Shown here: positions 1-9,097 of the stretch, one piece after another | Layout of the letters: every line of letters starts with the position of its first letter | Position numbering within the stretch: position 1 is the stretch's first letter | Assembly (NCBI RefSeq): GCF_001403635.1 | Contig: NZ_LN879468.1 | Span: 1,581,501 to 1,645,500, forward strand | Reading direction: 5' to 3' | Length of the DNA: 64,000 nucleotides | Source of the DNA: Clostridium massiliamazoniense | GTDB taxonomy: Bacteria > Bacillota > Clostridia > Clostridiales > Clostridiaceae | Translations under genes and position numbers: made by a program | Notes under the pieces: model-generated | What the model saw: the letters and a program-made list of their open reading frames with translations, nothing else | What the model was told of the DNA's origin: nothing | Database searches by the model: none

Positions 1-120
1 AGCTGATATATTTCTTATTTCATCAAATCTTTCAATATCATACTTATCTTTAGAATACTCAAGTCCAGCTTGGGCAATTGATTGAAGTCTAGTTGCCCAT
101 GTAAGCCATTTATCTTCCAT
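1..120 (-). CDS. NUDIX hydrolase, N-terminal part (cut by window edge)
   Basis: Only the first 40 codons are present; the gene runs off the left edge. The ATG at 120 is preceded by a strong ribosome binding site (GGAGGTGAAG). The visible residues begin MEDKWLTWATRLQSIAQAGL and continue through YSKDKYDIERF. This matches the helical N-terminal domain that precedes the catalytic domain in a group of Firmicute NUDIX pyrophosphatases annotated as ADP-ribose or nucleotide-sugar hydrolases. The Nudix box itself lies outside the window, so activity and substrate cannot be judged. Confidence 0.75.
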   Translation of the reverse strand, partial: MEDKWLTWATRLQSIAQAGLEYSKDKYDIERFDEIRNISA

Positions 121-180
121 GGTTCTTCACCTCCATATATTAATAATAACACTAAACCTACGAAATTCCACAAAAAAGAA

Positions 181-262
181 TAGGTGAGTAGTCACAAATG
201 GTGAACCTATATAGCTAGATAAAAGGCAGAGAGGATGTACCTACAATTCGATACATCCTCTC
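181..262. repeat. Partial copy of the 27-kb inverted-repeat element, ending in a GGATGTA hairpin
   Basis: About 82 bp nearly identical to 27374-27456. The shared part starts at TAGGTGAGT, includes GTCACAAATG and ACCTATATAGCTAGATAAAA, and ends in a hairpin with stem GAGAGGATGTA (229-239) and TACATCCTCTC (252-262). It lies just after the glmM stop codon, so the hairpin may end glmM transcription, although the U-tract on that strand is weak (TGCCTTTTATC). Both copies sit immediately downstream of a minus-strand gene. Confidence 0.8.
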
Positions 263-273
263 AAATTAAAATA

Positions 274-1620
274 TTATTTTACTTTTTCAATTATCATATT
301 AGCTAAATCATGTGCCATTTTATCTATTTCTGCTTGATTTTCACCTTCTAGCATTACTCTTACTAAAGGTTCTGTACCTGAAGGTCTTATTAATACTCTT
401 CCTTTTCCTTGAAGAGCTGCTTCTATCTTTTTGATTTCGGCTATAATTTCTTCATCTTTTTCATGAATATCTTTTTTATCATTTGGAACTTTAGCATTTA
501 CTAATACCTGTGGTAACTCTTGCATTACTTTTGATAATTCATTTAATGATTTTCCTGTGTCCTTTAAGATTTCTGCTACTTGAAGTGCTGTTACTACTCC
601 ATCACCTGTACTATTTCTATTTAAAAGTATTATATGACCTGATTGTTCTCCACCTAATGTATAGTTCTCTTTTACCATTTCTTCTAGAACATATCTATCT
701 CCAACTTTTGTTGTTACTACTTTTATTCCTTCTCTTTCACAAGCTAACATTAATCCTAAGTTACTCATTACTGTTACAACTAATGTATCATCTTTTAAAA
801 GACCTTTATCCTTTAAGTATTTAGCTGTTATCATTAATAAAAAGTCTCCATTAACTAAGTTTCCTTTTTCATCTACAGCTAAACATCTGTCTGAATCTCC
901 ATCAAAAGCAAATCCAGCATCACAACCATTTTCTTTAACAAACTTCATTAAATCTTCTGGATGAGTTGAACCACATTTCTCATTTATATTTGTTCCATCA
1001 GGAGTATTGTGTATAACTAAAACCTCTGCTCCTAATTCTTTAAATGCTTTCTCTGCAACTTTATAAGCAGCTCCATTTGCACAATCTAAAGCTATTTTTA
1101 ATCCTTCAAAGTTATGATTTACACTTTCCTTTGCAAATTTAACATAATCATCACTAGCATTTTCTTCTAAAATTTCTCTTCCTAGTTTTGTTCCAACTGG
1201 TGAAGGAACTCCTTCAAAACCACTTTCTATAACTTCTTGTATTTTATCTTCTAAACTATCCTTTAACTTGTATCCTTTTGAATTAAAGAATTTTATTCCA
1301 TTATATTCTACTGGATTGTGTGAAGCAGATATCATTACTCCTGCATCTGCACCATATTCTCTTATTAAGTGTGCTACAGCTGGAGTTGGTATTACTCCTA
1401 AAACTACAGCCTCTGCTCCAACAGATAAAATACCAGCTACTAATGCAGCTTCTAACATATCACCTGATATTCTAGTATCTTTGGCTACTAATATTTTAGG
1501 CTTATGTGTTCCTTCTGTTAAAACATATGCTCCTGCTCTTCCTAAATCATATGCTAAATTCGCTGTTAATTCAGTATTAGCGATACCTCTTACTCCATCT
1601 GTTCCAAATAATCTTGCCAA
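274..1620 (-). CDS. glmM: Phosphoglucosamine mutase GlmM
   Basis: Converts glucosamine-6-phosphate to glucosamine-1-phosphate for UDP-GlcNAc and peptidoglycan synthesis in the cytoplasm. The N-terminus [13 protein letters not shown], the phosphoserine loop [17 protein letters not shown], the metal loop DGDSDRC and the C-terminal phosphate-binding [12 protein letters not shown] are all present; about 448 residues is normal. The frame is open to a GTG at 1629, but that codon overlaps the Shine-Dalgarno. The TTG at 1620 has AGAGGTGA about 5 bases upstream and gives the usual MARLFGTDG start, so I prefer it. In many Firmicutes glmM follows cdaA-cdaR; here those genes lie about 10 kb away on the same strand. 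Confidence 0.97.
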   Translation of the reverse strand: MARLFGTDGVRGIANTELTANLAYDLGRAGAYVLTEGTHKPKILVAKDTRISGDMLEAALVAGILSVGAEAVVLGVIPTPAVAHLIREYGADAGVMISASHNPVEYNGIKFFNSKGYKLKDSLEDKIQEVIESGFEGVPSPVGTKLGREILEENASDDYVKFAKESVNHNFEGLKIALDCANGAAYKVAEKAFKELGAEVLVIHNTPDGTNINEKCGSTHPEDLMKFVKENGCDAGFAFDGDSDRCLAVDEKGNLVNGDFLLMITAKYLKDKGLLKDDTLVVTVMSNLGLMLACEREGIKVVTTKVGDRYVLEEMVKENYTLGGEQSGHIILLNRNSTGDGVVTALQVAEILKDTGKSLNELSKVMQELPQVLVNAKVPNDKKDIHEKDEEIIAEIKKIEAALQGKGRVLIRPSGTEPLVRVMLEGENQAEIDKMAHDLANMIIEKVK

Positions 1621-2117
1621 ATCAATCACCTCTTGATTTATTTTATTTTTACTTATTTATATTCTATACCTTAGTTTTTTTTAAGTGAATTATTAAATAA
1701 ATTCTACTTTTTCAATCATAATTTTTTTTAACTTTTCATAAATATATATATGTTCAATTTAAAATTATTTCCATATAAAATTTTAAAGTTAAATACTATA
1801 AAGCTTTTATTTTTCGCATTTTAAATATAAACCATCTATAATTCTTTGTCAATTCTATCTAATTTCAATTACTTTGCATAATTTTTGATGTTAATACCCT
1901 TAAATATATTTTTATTTATTTCTTATGATATTTAAATTTTATTAACATACAATTTAAAAGAAAGTAAAAAATACTATAGATTGATTTTATTCTAAGTTAT
2001 TGTCATAAGCTATTTGAACATTACTTTATAAAAATAAAGTTTAACTTTATAGTAGACATACATTTTATAGACATTTAAAATAGAATTAAGAGTGTAATTC
2101 GAAAGGGGATTTTTACC
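1621..2117. other. AT-rich intergenic region with a 17-bp palindrome
   Basis: About 500 bp between the divergent glmM and DUF349 genes. I see no gene or RNA. A near-perfect palindrome, ATAAAGTTTAACTTTAT, lies at 2034-2050, about 70 bp before the downstream start, and could be an operator. The AT content makes promoter calls here unreliable. Confidence 0.5.
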
Positions 2118-3398
2118 ATGAAAAAGACAGACGAATCTATTTACATAGATAGTGAATTTGGAGCTATGCTTCTTGCTCAAGAAAAAGAAAACCTTGAAAA
2201 AAGAAGAGCTATTGTTGAAGAAATAAAAGAATTAGCTAACACAGCTACCAATTGGAAAGAAGCCAATAAAAAATTCTATGAACTTTGTGAAGAGTTTAAA
2301 GAAATCTATTGCTCTGATGCTGAAGAACTTAGCATTATTAATAGAGAGCTAAGTGAAGCAAAACACTTATTCTATGATAAAAGAAATGCCTTCTTTGAAA
2401 AATCACAAGAAAACTTCAAAGAGAACGCTAATAAGAAAAAAGAAATCTTAAGCAAGCTTGAAGAAACTTCTTATATAAATAACAACTATAAAGAAGTTGA
2501 TGAACACATAAAGGATTTAACTAAAGAATTCTTTAATATAGGTTTTGCTGGTAAAGAAGAAAATGATACTATCTTTGATAAATTTAATGAACTTAGAAAT
2601 AAATTAAGAGAAGAAAGAAAATCTATCTTCAAAGAACTTGAAGGCGAATTTGAAAGTAAAAGAAATAAGAAAAAAGAAATAATAAAGGCTCTTGAAGCTT
2701 TAGTTAATAATGAAAACTGGAAAGAAGCAACTGTAAAATTTAATGAACTTTGCGATGAATTTAAATCAATAGGTTTCTCTGGTAAAGAAGAAAATGATGA
2801 AATATCAGAAGCTTATGCAAATGCTAAAAATGCATTCTTTAATGAAAGACAAAAATTCTTTGATGAAGTTAAAGCTTCTAATGAAGTTAACATTATAAAA
2901 AGAAAAGAACTTATTGAGAAATTAAAAACTCTTTATGTTAATGAAAGCTGGAAAGAAGCTTCTAAAGAAGTAAAAGCCCTAAGTGATGAATTCTTTAAAG
3001 TTGGTTTCTGTGGTAAAGATGTAAATGAAAGCTTAATAAATGAATTTAAAGAAGCTAGAGATAAATTCTATGCTTTAAGACAAGAATACTTCGATCAAGT
3101 TAATAGTTCAAGAAATGAAAAACAACTTGAATTCTTAAATTCATTAGTTAAAAATAAGGAAGAGTTCATAGCTAAGCTAAGAGGCTTCGTTAAAAAAGAT
3201 GAAGAAAGACTTGAAGATTTCAAAGGTAGATTATTTAATGTAAGACCTGGAGAAAAAGCTGAAGATATAATAGAAAACTACCAAAATATAATTGAAGATA
3301 TAAAATCAAGAATTTCAAATAATAAAACTAAAATAAAAACTGTCCAAGATGAACTATTTGAAGTTAATAAACAAATAAAAGAAATTAAAGAAAAATAA
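2118..3398 (+). CDS. DUF349 repeat protein (four repeats)
   Basis: A 426-residue, highly charged, helical protein with no signal peptide or membrane segment. It holds four tandem DUF349-like units of about 77 residues, each starting near an aromatic-K-E pair (W46, Y124, W201, W278) and containing a version of L-x-E-F-x-x-I-G-F-x-G-K-E followed by a long F-x-x-x-R helix. The last 100 residues look like coiled coil. The start ATG follows AAGGGGAT. The function of DUF349 proteins is not established, so none is given. It is monocistronic and ends at a hairpin shared with the convergent downstream gene. Lys/Glu-rich composition is normal for the family. Confidence 0.85.
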   Translation: MKKTDESIYIDSEFGAMLLAQEKENLEKRRAIVEEIKELANTATNWKEANKKFYELCEEFKEIYCSDAEELSIINRELSEAKHLFYDKRNAFFEKSQENFKENANKKKEILSKLEETSYINNNYKEVDEHIKDLTKEFFNIGFAGKEENDTIFDKFNELRNKLREERKSIFKELEGEFESKRNKKKEIIKALEALVNNENWKEATVKFNELCDEFKSIGFSGKEENDEISEAYANAKNAFFNERQKFFDEVKASNEVNIIKRKELIEKLKTLYVNESWKEASKEVKALSDEFFKVGFCGKDVNESLINEFKEARDKFYALRQEYFDQVNSSRNEKQLEFLNSLVKNKEEFIAKLRGFVKKDEERLEDFKGRLFNVRPGEKAEDIIENYQNIIEDIKSRISNNKTKIKTVQDELFEVNKQIKEIKEK

Positions 3399-3404
3399 AA
3401 AATC

Positions 3405-3446
3405 AAAGGGATGTGTCAAATTATAGATACATCCCTTTAATTTTTA
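3405..3446. terminator. Bidirectional terminator of the GGATGTATC family
   Basis: Stem AAAGGGATGTGTC pairs with GATACATCCCTTT around the loop AAATTATA (one G-T pair), followed by AATTTTT on the plus strand and an A-run on the other side. It lies between convergent genes and suits both. Confidence 0.85.
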
Positions 3447-3481
3447 GATAATTATGCTTTAAAAATAATATTTAATTTATA

Positions 3482-3781
3482 TTACTTTTCCATTAATCTA
3501 TCTAAAACTATATTATAACCATCACTTCCATAAATAAGAGCCTTATTAACTCTACTTATAGTTGCTGTAGATGCCCCTGTTACTTCTGCAATTTCTATAT
3601 ATGTTTGTTTCTCTTTTAGCATTTTTGCAACCTGTAATCTTTGTCCTAAAGATTTTATTTCTGCTATAGTTGAAACATCTTCAAAAAATCTATAACATTC
3701 CTCTATATCTTGTAACTTTAAAATGCCTTCAAAAAAATAATCTAATTCCTTGCTTTTTAACTTTGAATTATAAGGTTCCAT
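3482..3781 (-). CDS. YerC/YecD family TrpR-like DNA-binding protein
   Basis: A small helical protein of about 99 residues with the TrpR-superfamily helix-turn-helix. The sequence EIAEVTGASTATISRVNKAL is the recognition motif typical of Firmicute YerC/YecD proteins, and SLGQRLQVAKMLKEKQTY precedes it. The frame is open to a GTG at 3793, but AGGTAGGTG lies 9 bases before the ATG at 3781, so the protein probably begins MEPYNSKLK. The family's ligand and targets are not known to me. It is convergent with the DUF349 gene and appears monocistronic. Confidence 0.88.
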   Translation of the reverse strand: MEPYNSKLKSKELDYFFEGILKLQDIEECYRFFEDVSTIAEIKSLGQRLQVAKMLKEKQTYIEIAEVTGASTATISRVNKALIYGSDGYNIVLDRLMEK

Positions 3782-3985
3782 AATTTTAAACACCTACCTC
3801 TAGTAAAGTTCTTAATTAAACATTTTAATATTTCATTACTTTATTATAATAAAGTATTTTAACAATAAAGTGAATAGTATAAAAGGTATTCTCCTAAATT
3901 TTTCTATCTCTAACTTAATAGAATTGGATACATAACTACACAACAATATAGATATCGTATTTCATTTTGAATATAAATATTTTGT

Positions 3986-4015
3986 TTGATAATTTTAATT
4001 TACATTATGTATAAT
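3986..4015 (+). promoter_or_regulatory. Promoter of the XRE-cupin gene
   Basis: TTGATA (3986-3991), an 18-bp spacer and TATAAT (4010-4015) lie 58 bp before the ATG. This matches the housekeeping sigma-factor consensus. Confidence 0.7.
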
Positions 4016-4072
4016 ATAATTAGAGAACTAATGTGTATTTTTACATAAAATAAATAAAGAAAGGTGAGAAAT

Positions 4073-4651
4073 ATGGACAATTTAGCTAGCATTTCATCAA
4101 AAAACTTTATTATCGAAGCAGGAAAATCTATAAGAAAAGTAAGACATGAAAAAGGGTTAAGCTTAGAAGAACTTTCAAATGAAATAAATGTAAGTAGATT
4201 AACATTATCAAAAATAGAAAAAGGAGAAGCAAATCCAACTATAAATATTATGTGGAAAATTTGCGAAGCTTTATCAATACCTTTTGCACAATTATTTGAC
4301 GTAAATGAAGATATTAAATTATCAAGAGCTAATGATAGTGTAGGAATAGAAAGTGATGATAAATCTTTTAGAATAGAATTAATTTTTAGAGAAGACTCTT
4401 CTACCACTACAGAATTTTATAGAACTTATTTGTCTAAGGGTGGAGTAATGTTCACAGAGGAACACAACAGAGGCACTGTAGAAATAGCAACAGTTATGAA
4501 AGGAGAAATCTCTATAAATATAGGAGATGAGGAATTTATCCTAAAAGAATATGATTCCTTAAAATTTAAGGCAGATAGAAAACATTCATATAAAAATTTA
4601 AATGACGATGAATCAGTAATTCATATGTCTGTAATATATAAAATGATTTAA
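4073..4651 (+). CDS. XRE-family regulator with C-terminal cupin domain
   Basis: A 192-residue transcription factor. Residues 12-70 form an XRE helix-turn-helix (IRKVRHEKGLSLEELSNEIN, SRLTLSKIEKGEANPT), and the C-terminal half is a small cupin barrel (MKGEISINIGDEEFILKEYD, DRKHSYKN) likely to sense a small ligand. A GTG at 4064 lies in frame but is inside the Shine-Dalgarno AAAGGTGAG, so the ATG at 4073 is chosen. The gene is followed by its own hairpin and then by an efflux gene with tandem repeats at its promoter, a layout suggesting this regulator controls that exporter; this is inference. The effector is unknown. Confidence 0.9.
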   Translation: MDNLASISSKNFIIEAGKSIRKVRHEKGLSLEELSNEINVSRLTLSKIEKGEANPTINIMWKICEALSIPFAQLFDVNEDIKLSRANDSVGIESDDKSFRIELIFREDSSTTTEFYRTYLSKGGVMFTEEHNRGTVEIATVMKGEISINIGDEEFILKEYDSLKFKADRKHSYKNLNDDESVIHMSVIYKMI

Positions 4652-4668
4652 TAAAATACTTTGTTCTA

Positions 4669-4708
4669 TAAAGAGGATGTATCAAATTACAGATACATCC
4701 TCTTTAAA
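4669..4708 (+). terminator. Terminator of the GGATGTATC family
   Basis: Perfect stem AAAGAGGATGTATC / GATACATCCTCTTT with an AAATTACA-type loop, right after the XRE-cupin gene. The trailing U-tract is short (TTTAAATTT). Confidence 0.82.
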
Positions 4709-4774
4709 TTTACAGTTTTTTTAGATGCTTTGGCTGTTGTTGTTGAATTAATTTTATATTTTTTGATATTTTAC

Positions 4775-4803
4775 TTTACATTTTTAACTTTTAAGTATAT
4801 TAT
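4775..4803 (+). promoter_or_regulatory. Probable promoter of the efflux gene
   Basis: TTTACA (4775-4780), 17 bp, TATTAT (4798-4803). An overlapping TATAAT at 4801-4806 is an alternative -10 with a 20-bp spacer. The repeats that follow begin exactly at the -10 end. Confidence 0.5.
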
Positions 4804-4853
4804 AATATACATAAGGTAACTTAAATATACATAAGGTAAACTTTAATATACAC
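4804..4853 (+). promoter_or_regulatory. Tandem operator-like direct repeats
   Basis: AATATACATAAGGTAA occurs at 4804 and again at 4824, with a degenerate third unit AATATACAC at 4845. The 20-21 bp period is two helical turns, so a protein could bind all units on one face. The position, overlapping and just after the -10, is typical of a repressor site. Confidence 0.65.
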
Positions 4854-4894
4854 AAATCGGATTTAAATAAATAAAAAACAAAGGAGGAATTTAT

Positions 4895-5839
4895 ATGGCT
4901 GCAATACTTATAGGACTTATATCATCATTATTCTTTTCAGCCACTTTTTTAGTTACTAAATTAATGGGGGTAGATGGAACTAGCTGGGCATGGACAGCTG
5001 CACTTAGATTTATGTTAGCATTACCTTTTTTATTTTTAGTAGTATTAGCAAAAAGTAATTTTAAAAGTTTATTTTCATCAATGAAAAAACATTTTTGGGC
5101 TTGGTTTTTATGGGGAAATTTAGCTGGAGTAGGATTTTACTTCTTCTTAAGTTTTGCCTCACTATTTGCACCTGCATGGCTTGTAGCTGCATCATGGCAA
5201 TTAACTATTGTTGCAGGGTTACTTCTTTCACCATTATTTTATACTGTTATAGATACTCCAAATGGTAAAAAGAAAGTTAGAGGGAAGATTCCTGTAAATA
5301 GATTGATAATTTCATTATTTATATTATTAGGTGTAGCATTAATGCAAATTAACGCTGCTGGTAGTATTAGTATTAAGAGCTTACTTTTAGGATTTATTCC
5401 AGTTGCTATATCAACATTTTTATATCCTTTAGGAAATAGAAAGTTAATGGATGTTTGTGCTGGCGAAGTAGATAGTTTCCAAAGATCATTTGGAGTATCT
5501 TTAGTAAGTATGCCTTTATGTATTATATTGTCTTTCTATGGTTATGCACAATCAGGCATTCCTACTAGTAATCAATTTATACAAGCTATAATATTAGCTC
5601 TATGTTCTGGAGTAATTGCTACTATTACATTCTTTTATGCTACAGATAAAGCTAAACACAATTTATCTTTATTAGCAGCAGTAGAATCAACACAGTCAGC
5701 AATAATAATATTTACTATAATAGGATCAATGATATTACTACATACTTCTTATCCAAAAGGCTTATCTTTAGTAGGAGTTATTATAATTACCATTGGAATA
5801 TTTGTAAATGCATTAGTAAAAGATAAAAAAAAGGTTTAA
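4895..5839 (+). CDS. EamA/EmrE-type multidrug efflux transporter
   Basis: A 314-residue polytopic membrane protein with about ten hydrophobic segments and almost no soluble part. The N-terminus AAILIGLISSLFFSATFLV and the conserved W-rich segment WAWFLWGNLAGVGFYFF match the putative multidrug-resistance efflux branch of the drug/metabolite transporter superfamily. A strong AAAGGAGG precedes the ATG. The substrate cannot be read from sequence. Tandem repeats over the promoter and an XRE-cupin gene immediately upstream suggest inducible control. It ends at a long bidirectional hairpin. Confidence 0.85.
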   Translation: MAAILIGLISSLFFSATFLVTKLMGVDGTSWAWTAALRFMLALPFLFLVVLAKSNFKSLFSSMKKHFWAWFLWGNLAGVGFYFFLSFASLFAPAWLVAASWQLTIVAGLLLSPLFYTVIDTPNGKKKVRGKIPVNRLIISLFILLGVALMQINAAGSISIKSLLLGFIPVAISTFLYPLGNRKLMDVCAGEVDSFQRSFGVSLVSMPLCIILSFYGYAQSGIPTSNQFIQAIILALCSGVIATITFFYATDKAKHNLSLLAAVESTQSAIIIFTIIGSMILLHTSYPKGLSLVGVIIITIGIFVNALVKDKKKV

Positions 5840-5905
5840 GGAATTAAGTATTATAGGAATATAATTACCCTTTCTTATATATCAAAACTTAATAATTTAA
5901 ACTAA

Positions 5906-5958
5906 AAAAGTAAACCACTTTTAGAGAATTATATTCAATAAAAGTGGTTTACTTTTTA
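5906..5958. terminator. Strong bidirectional terminator
   Basis: A 17-bp perfect stem, AAGTAAACCACTTTTA pairing with TAAAAGTGGTTTACTT, with A-run and T-run flanks, between the convergent efflux and hydrogenase genes. Confidence 0.93.
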
Positions 5959-5975
5959 TATTATTTTTTTATTAA

Positions 5976-7709
5976 TTAATGTTTTTTTCCATAATGGATG
6001 TGTAAAAGCTCATGAGCTTTACTTCCACCTGGTTCACCCATATATGTTTCGTACATTTTTAATAAGGCTTTATTTTGATGTGATTTTCTCTTCTCTAAAA
6101 CTTTAGCATCTTGATTATATAAAACAGAAGCTCTTATTTTTCTTATATCCATAGTAGCTCTATCATCTGCTTTAACATGTGGTTGTCCACCACCATTTAC
6201 ACAGCCTCCATTACAAGCCATTACCTCAATGAAATGATATCCCTCATTTATTTTTCCTGACTTCATAAATTCAAATAAAGCTGCTGACCCGTTTACTACT
6301 GCAACCTTATATTCTGCGCCACCAATTTCAACTGTGGCTTCTTTTATTCCATCAATTCCTCTTACTGCTGTATAATCAACATTTTCAAGGTCTTTTCCTT
6401 CAACAAAATCTTTAGCAGTTCTTAATGCAGCTTCCATAACTCCACCAGTTGCTCCAAATATAGCACCAGCACCAGTATGTTCTCCCATCGCTGGATCTAC
6501 TTCACCATCTTCTAGATTTACAAAATCTATTTTATTTTTCTTTATAAGTCTTGCTAATTCTCTTGTTGTTAAAACTGCATCTATTTCTCTTAATCCATTA
6601 AACTCCATGCCTTCTCTAGCTATTTCATATTTCTTAGCTATACATGGCATAATTGTTACAGTAAATATTGATTTTGGATCTAATCCTGTTATATGTGGAT
6701 AATAAGTTTTACTTGCAGCACCAAATTCTTGTTGTGGTGACTTAGCAGATGATAAATTATTAAGAATTTCTGGATAATAATTTTCAGCAAGTCTTACCCA
6801 ACCTGGACAACATGAAGTAAACATAGGGAATGGTCCACCAGCCTTCACTCTTTCAAGGAACTCTGTTGTTTCTTCCATTATTGTCATATCAGCTCCAAAG
6901 TTTATATCAAAAACTTTATCGAAACCTAATTCTCTAAAAGCTGTATATAACTTTCCTGTTGTATCTACTCCGTAGCCCATATTAAACAATTCACCCATAG
7001 CAGTTCTTACTGATGGTGCCATAGCTACTATTACATGTTTATTAGGATCATTTAACGCTTCTTCTACTCTTTCAACATGTGATTTTTCTTGAAGAGCATT
7101 AACTGGACATGCTACTAGACACTGTCCACATAAAATACATCCAATTTCATCAAATACTTGTCCATCTTTAGGTCCTACATATCTATTTCCATTTTCATCT
7201 CTATAGAATTTTATAGATTGTGTTGTTGTTTTAGTTCTACAAGCTGCAACACATCTACCACATGTAACACATTTTGATCTATCTATAATTAAAGATTCGC
7301 TTCTATCATCTATTAGTTCACTCTTATCTTGTGGTAAGAAAGGTTTATGCGCTCTAGCTTTTGTTTTTATTACAAGCTTTAAAAACTCACAGTTTTCTTT
7401 TCTATTACATTGTCCACATTTAAACTCATGCTTGTCTAATAATGCTGAAACACATTCTTTTATTTCATTTGTTACTCTTTCAGTATTAGTTCTTACTATC
7501 ATTCCATCTTTAGCCTTAATTGCACAGGATCTAGCAAGTCTATCTTGTCCCTCTATTTCAACTAAACAAACTCCACATTGAGCTAAGTTGTTACAATCCT
7601 CCAAAAAACAAAGTGTAGGTATTTCTATGCCATTTTCTTTTGCTAATTTAAGAATAGATGGCACTCCCTCGAATTCAATTATCTTATCATTAATTGTAAT
7701 TTTACTCAT
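5976..7709 (-). CDS. hydA: [FeFe] hydrogenase, CpI-like
   Basis: Reduces protons with electrons from ferredoxin, disposing of excess reductant as H2 during fermentation. Domain order: plant-type [2Fe-2S] (C34, C45, C48, C62), the His-Cys3 [4Fe-4S] motif HEFKCGQCNRKENC, two [4Fe-4S] motifs (CVTCGRCVAAC, CILCGQCLVACP), then the H-cluster domain with TSCCPGW, MPCIAKKYE and ACNGGCVNGGGQP, and the C-terminal SSU-like helix. The 577 residues are close to the 574 of C. pasteurianum CpI. The residue before GGC in the third motif is Asn where CpI has His. GGAGGG precedes the ATG. It stands alone in a fermentation cluster with buk and ptb. The maturation genes hydE/F/G are not in the window. Confidence 0.97.
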   Translation of the reverse strand: MSKITINDKIIEFEGVPSILKLAKENGIEIPTLCFLEDCNNLAQCGVCLVEIEGQDRLARSCAIKAKDGMIVRTNTERVTNEIKECVSALLDKHEFKCGQCNRKENCEFLKLVIKTKARAHKPFLPQDKSELIDDRSESLIIDRSKCVTCGRCVAACRTKTTTQSIKFYRDENGNRYVGPKDGQVFDEIGCILCGQCLVACPVNALQEKSHVERVEEALNDPNKHVIVAMAPSVRTAMGELFNMGYGVDTTGKLYTAFRELGFDKVFDINFGADMTIMEETTEFLERVKAGGPFPMFTSCCPGWVRLAENYYPEILNNLSSAKSPQQEFGAASKTYYPHITGLDPKSIFTVTIMPCIAKKYEIAREGMEFNGLREIDAVLTTRELARLIKKNKIDFVNLEDGEVDPAMGEHTGAGAIFGATGGVMEAALRTAKDFVEGKDLENVDYTAVRGIDGIKEATVEIGGAEYKVAVVNGSAALFEFMKSGKINEGYHFIEVMACNGGCVNGGGQPHVKADDRATMDIRKIRASVLYNQDAKVLEKRKSHQNKALLKMYETYMGEPGGSKAHELLHIHYGKKH

Positions 7710-7985
7710 GTTTTCCCTCCAACTATATACTTATCCCCAGTTATTAAAATCTAATTCTATTTTATTTTAACATACTTTTAATTATTTTTTTAGAAATTAA
7801 TTAATTGTGTAAAACATTTACTACTTTACTACTTTTTTTGAATAACAACTATAAATATTACATAAAAATTAATATTTTTTATTAACTTTGTAATTATATT
7901 AATTATAAAATTATTTAAAATTCAAATCAAAATTTAATTTAGGCAAAATAAAGGTTTTAACTAAATCCTTAATAAAAATTTCCTA

Positions 7986-9056
7986 TTAAGCATAAACCTT
8001 AGCTTCTTCTTTTTTATTTAATACTCGTAAAGTCCCTTGAGCTAAAGCTAGCATTTCATCTTCTCCTGGATATACTGTTATTGGTGCTATCCATCCTGTC
8101 ATTTCTTTTATTTTATCTACTATTAATTTTCCATAAGCTATACCACCAGTTAGAATAATTGAATCTACTTTTCCCTGTAAAGTAACAGCTCTTTCTCCAA
8201 TTGCCTTTGCAACTTGATAAACAAAAGCATCTTGAATATCTATATATTCTTTTACCCCTTCAATATACTTTCCTTCTACTATTCTTGCATCATTAGTATT
8301 TAAGTACGCAACATATCCGCCTTTTCCAACTATTTTTGAATATATTTCTTTTTCTTCATATTTGCCACTATAACATAATCTTATTAAATCCCCTACAGGT
8401 ACTCCACCTGATCTTTCTGGTGAAAATGGTCCTTCTCCATCTAAGGCATTATTAACATCAACAACTCTTCCACCTTTGTGTGCTCCAACAGAAACACCAC
8501 CGCCCATGTGAACTACTATTAAATTTACATCTTCATATTTTTTTCCCTTTTCCATAGCATATCTTTTAGCAACAGCTTTCTGGTTTAATGCATGAAACTT
8601 ACTCTTTCTTGGTAATTCAGGTACTCCAGAAATTCTTGCAACACTATCAAGTTCATCAACTACAACAGGATCTACTATATAAGCCTTCACATTTACTGAA
8701 CTAGCTATATCACTTGCTAATATTCCACCTAAATTTGAGGCATGTTCACCTTGAACTCCAACCTCTAAATCTTCTATCATAAGATCATTAACTTCATAAG
8801 TACCACCTTCCATAGGCTTAAGCATTCCACCTCTACCTACTACAGCATTTAAAGAATTTATATCAAAGTTTTTCTCTTTTAATATATTTAATATTATTTC
8901 CTTTCTGAATCCTAATTGATCTGAAACAGTTTTATATTTTTGTATTTCTGTTGTTTCATGTCTCAAAGTTTCTGTTAAAAGCTCCTTTTCATCTTCAAAA
9001 ATAGAAATTTTAGTTGAAGTAGAACCTGGATTTATAATTAATAATTTATGTGCCAT
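7986..9056 (-). CDS. buk: Butyrate kinase
   Basis: Converts butyryl phosphate plus ADP to butyrate plus ATP, the last step of the butyrate pathway. It is an ASKHA-fold acetokinase: NPGSTSTKI near the N-terminus is the phosphate-binding loop, [13 protein letters not shown] the second nucleotide motif and [12 protein letters not shown] the adenosine motif. About 356 residues is normal. The frame begins with a TTG at 9062, but the ATG at 9056 has AGGGGGA at better spacing. It follows ptb with about a 40-bp gap, forming the classical ptb-buk operon. Confidence 0.97.
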   Translation of the reverse strand: MAHKLLIINPGSTSTKISIFEDEKELLTETLRHETTEIQKYKTVSDQLGFRKEIILNILKEKNFDINSLNAVVGRGGMLKPMEGGTYEVNDLMIEDLEVGVQGEHASNLGGILASDIASSVNVKAYIVDPVVVDELDSVARISGVPELPRKSKFHALNQKAVAKRYAMEKGKKYEDVNLIVVHMGGGVSVGAHKGGRVVDVNNALDGEGPFSPERSGGVPVGDLIRLCYSGKYEEKEIYSKIVGKGGYVAYLNTNDARIVEGKYIEGVKEYIDIQDAFVYQVAKAIGERAVTLQGKVDSIILTGGIAYGKLIVDKIKEMTGWIAPITVYPGEDEMLALAQGTLRVLNKKEEAKVYA

Positions 9057-9097
9057 TCTCAATTTCCCCCTTAAAATTAAAAATAATTTTTATAAAA

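Noticed and set aside
510-824. Plus-strand open frame opposite glmM
   Set aside because: Leu-rich low-complexity translation, no ribosome binding site, wholly inside a conserved gene on the other strand.
4804-4853. CRISPR array
   Set aside because: Two and a half direct repeats of about 16 bp with 4-5 bp spacing; far too short, and no cas genes.
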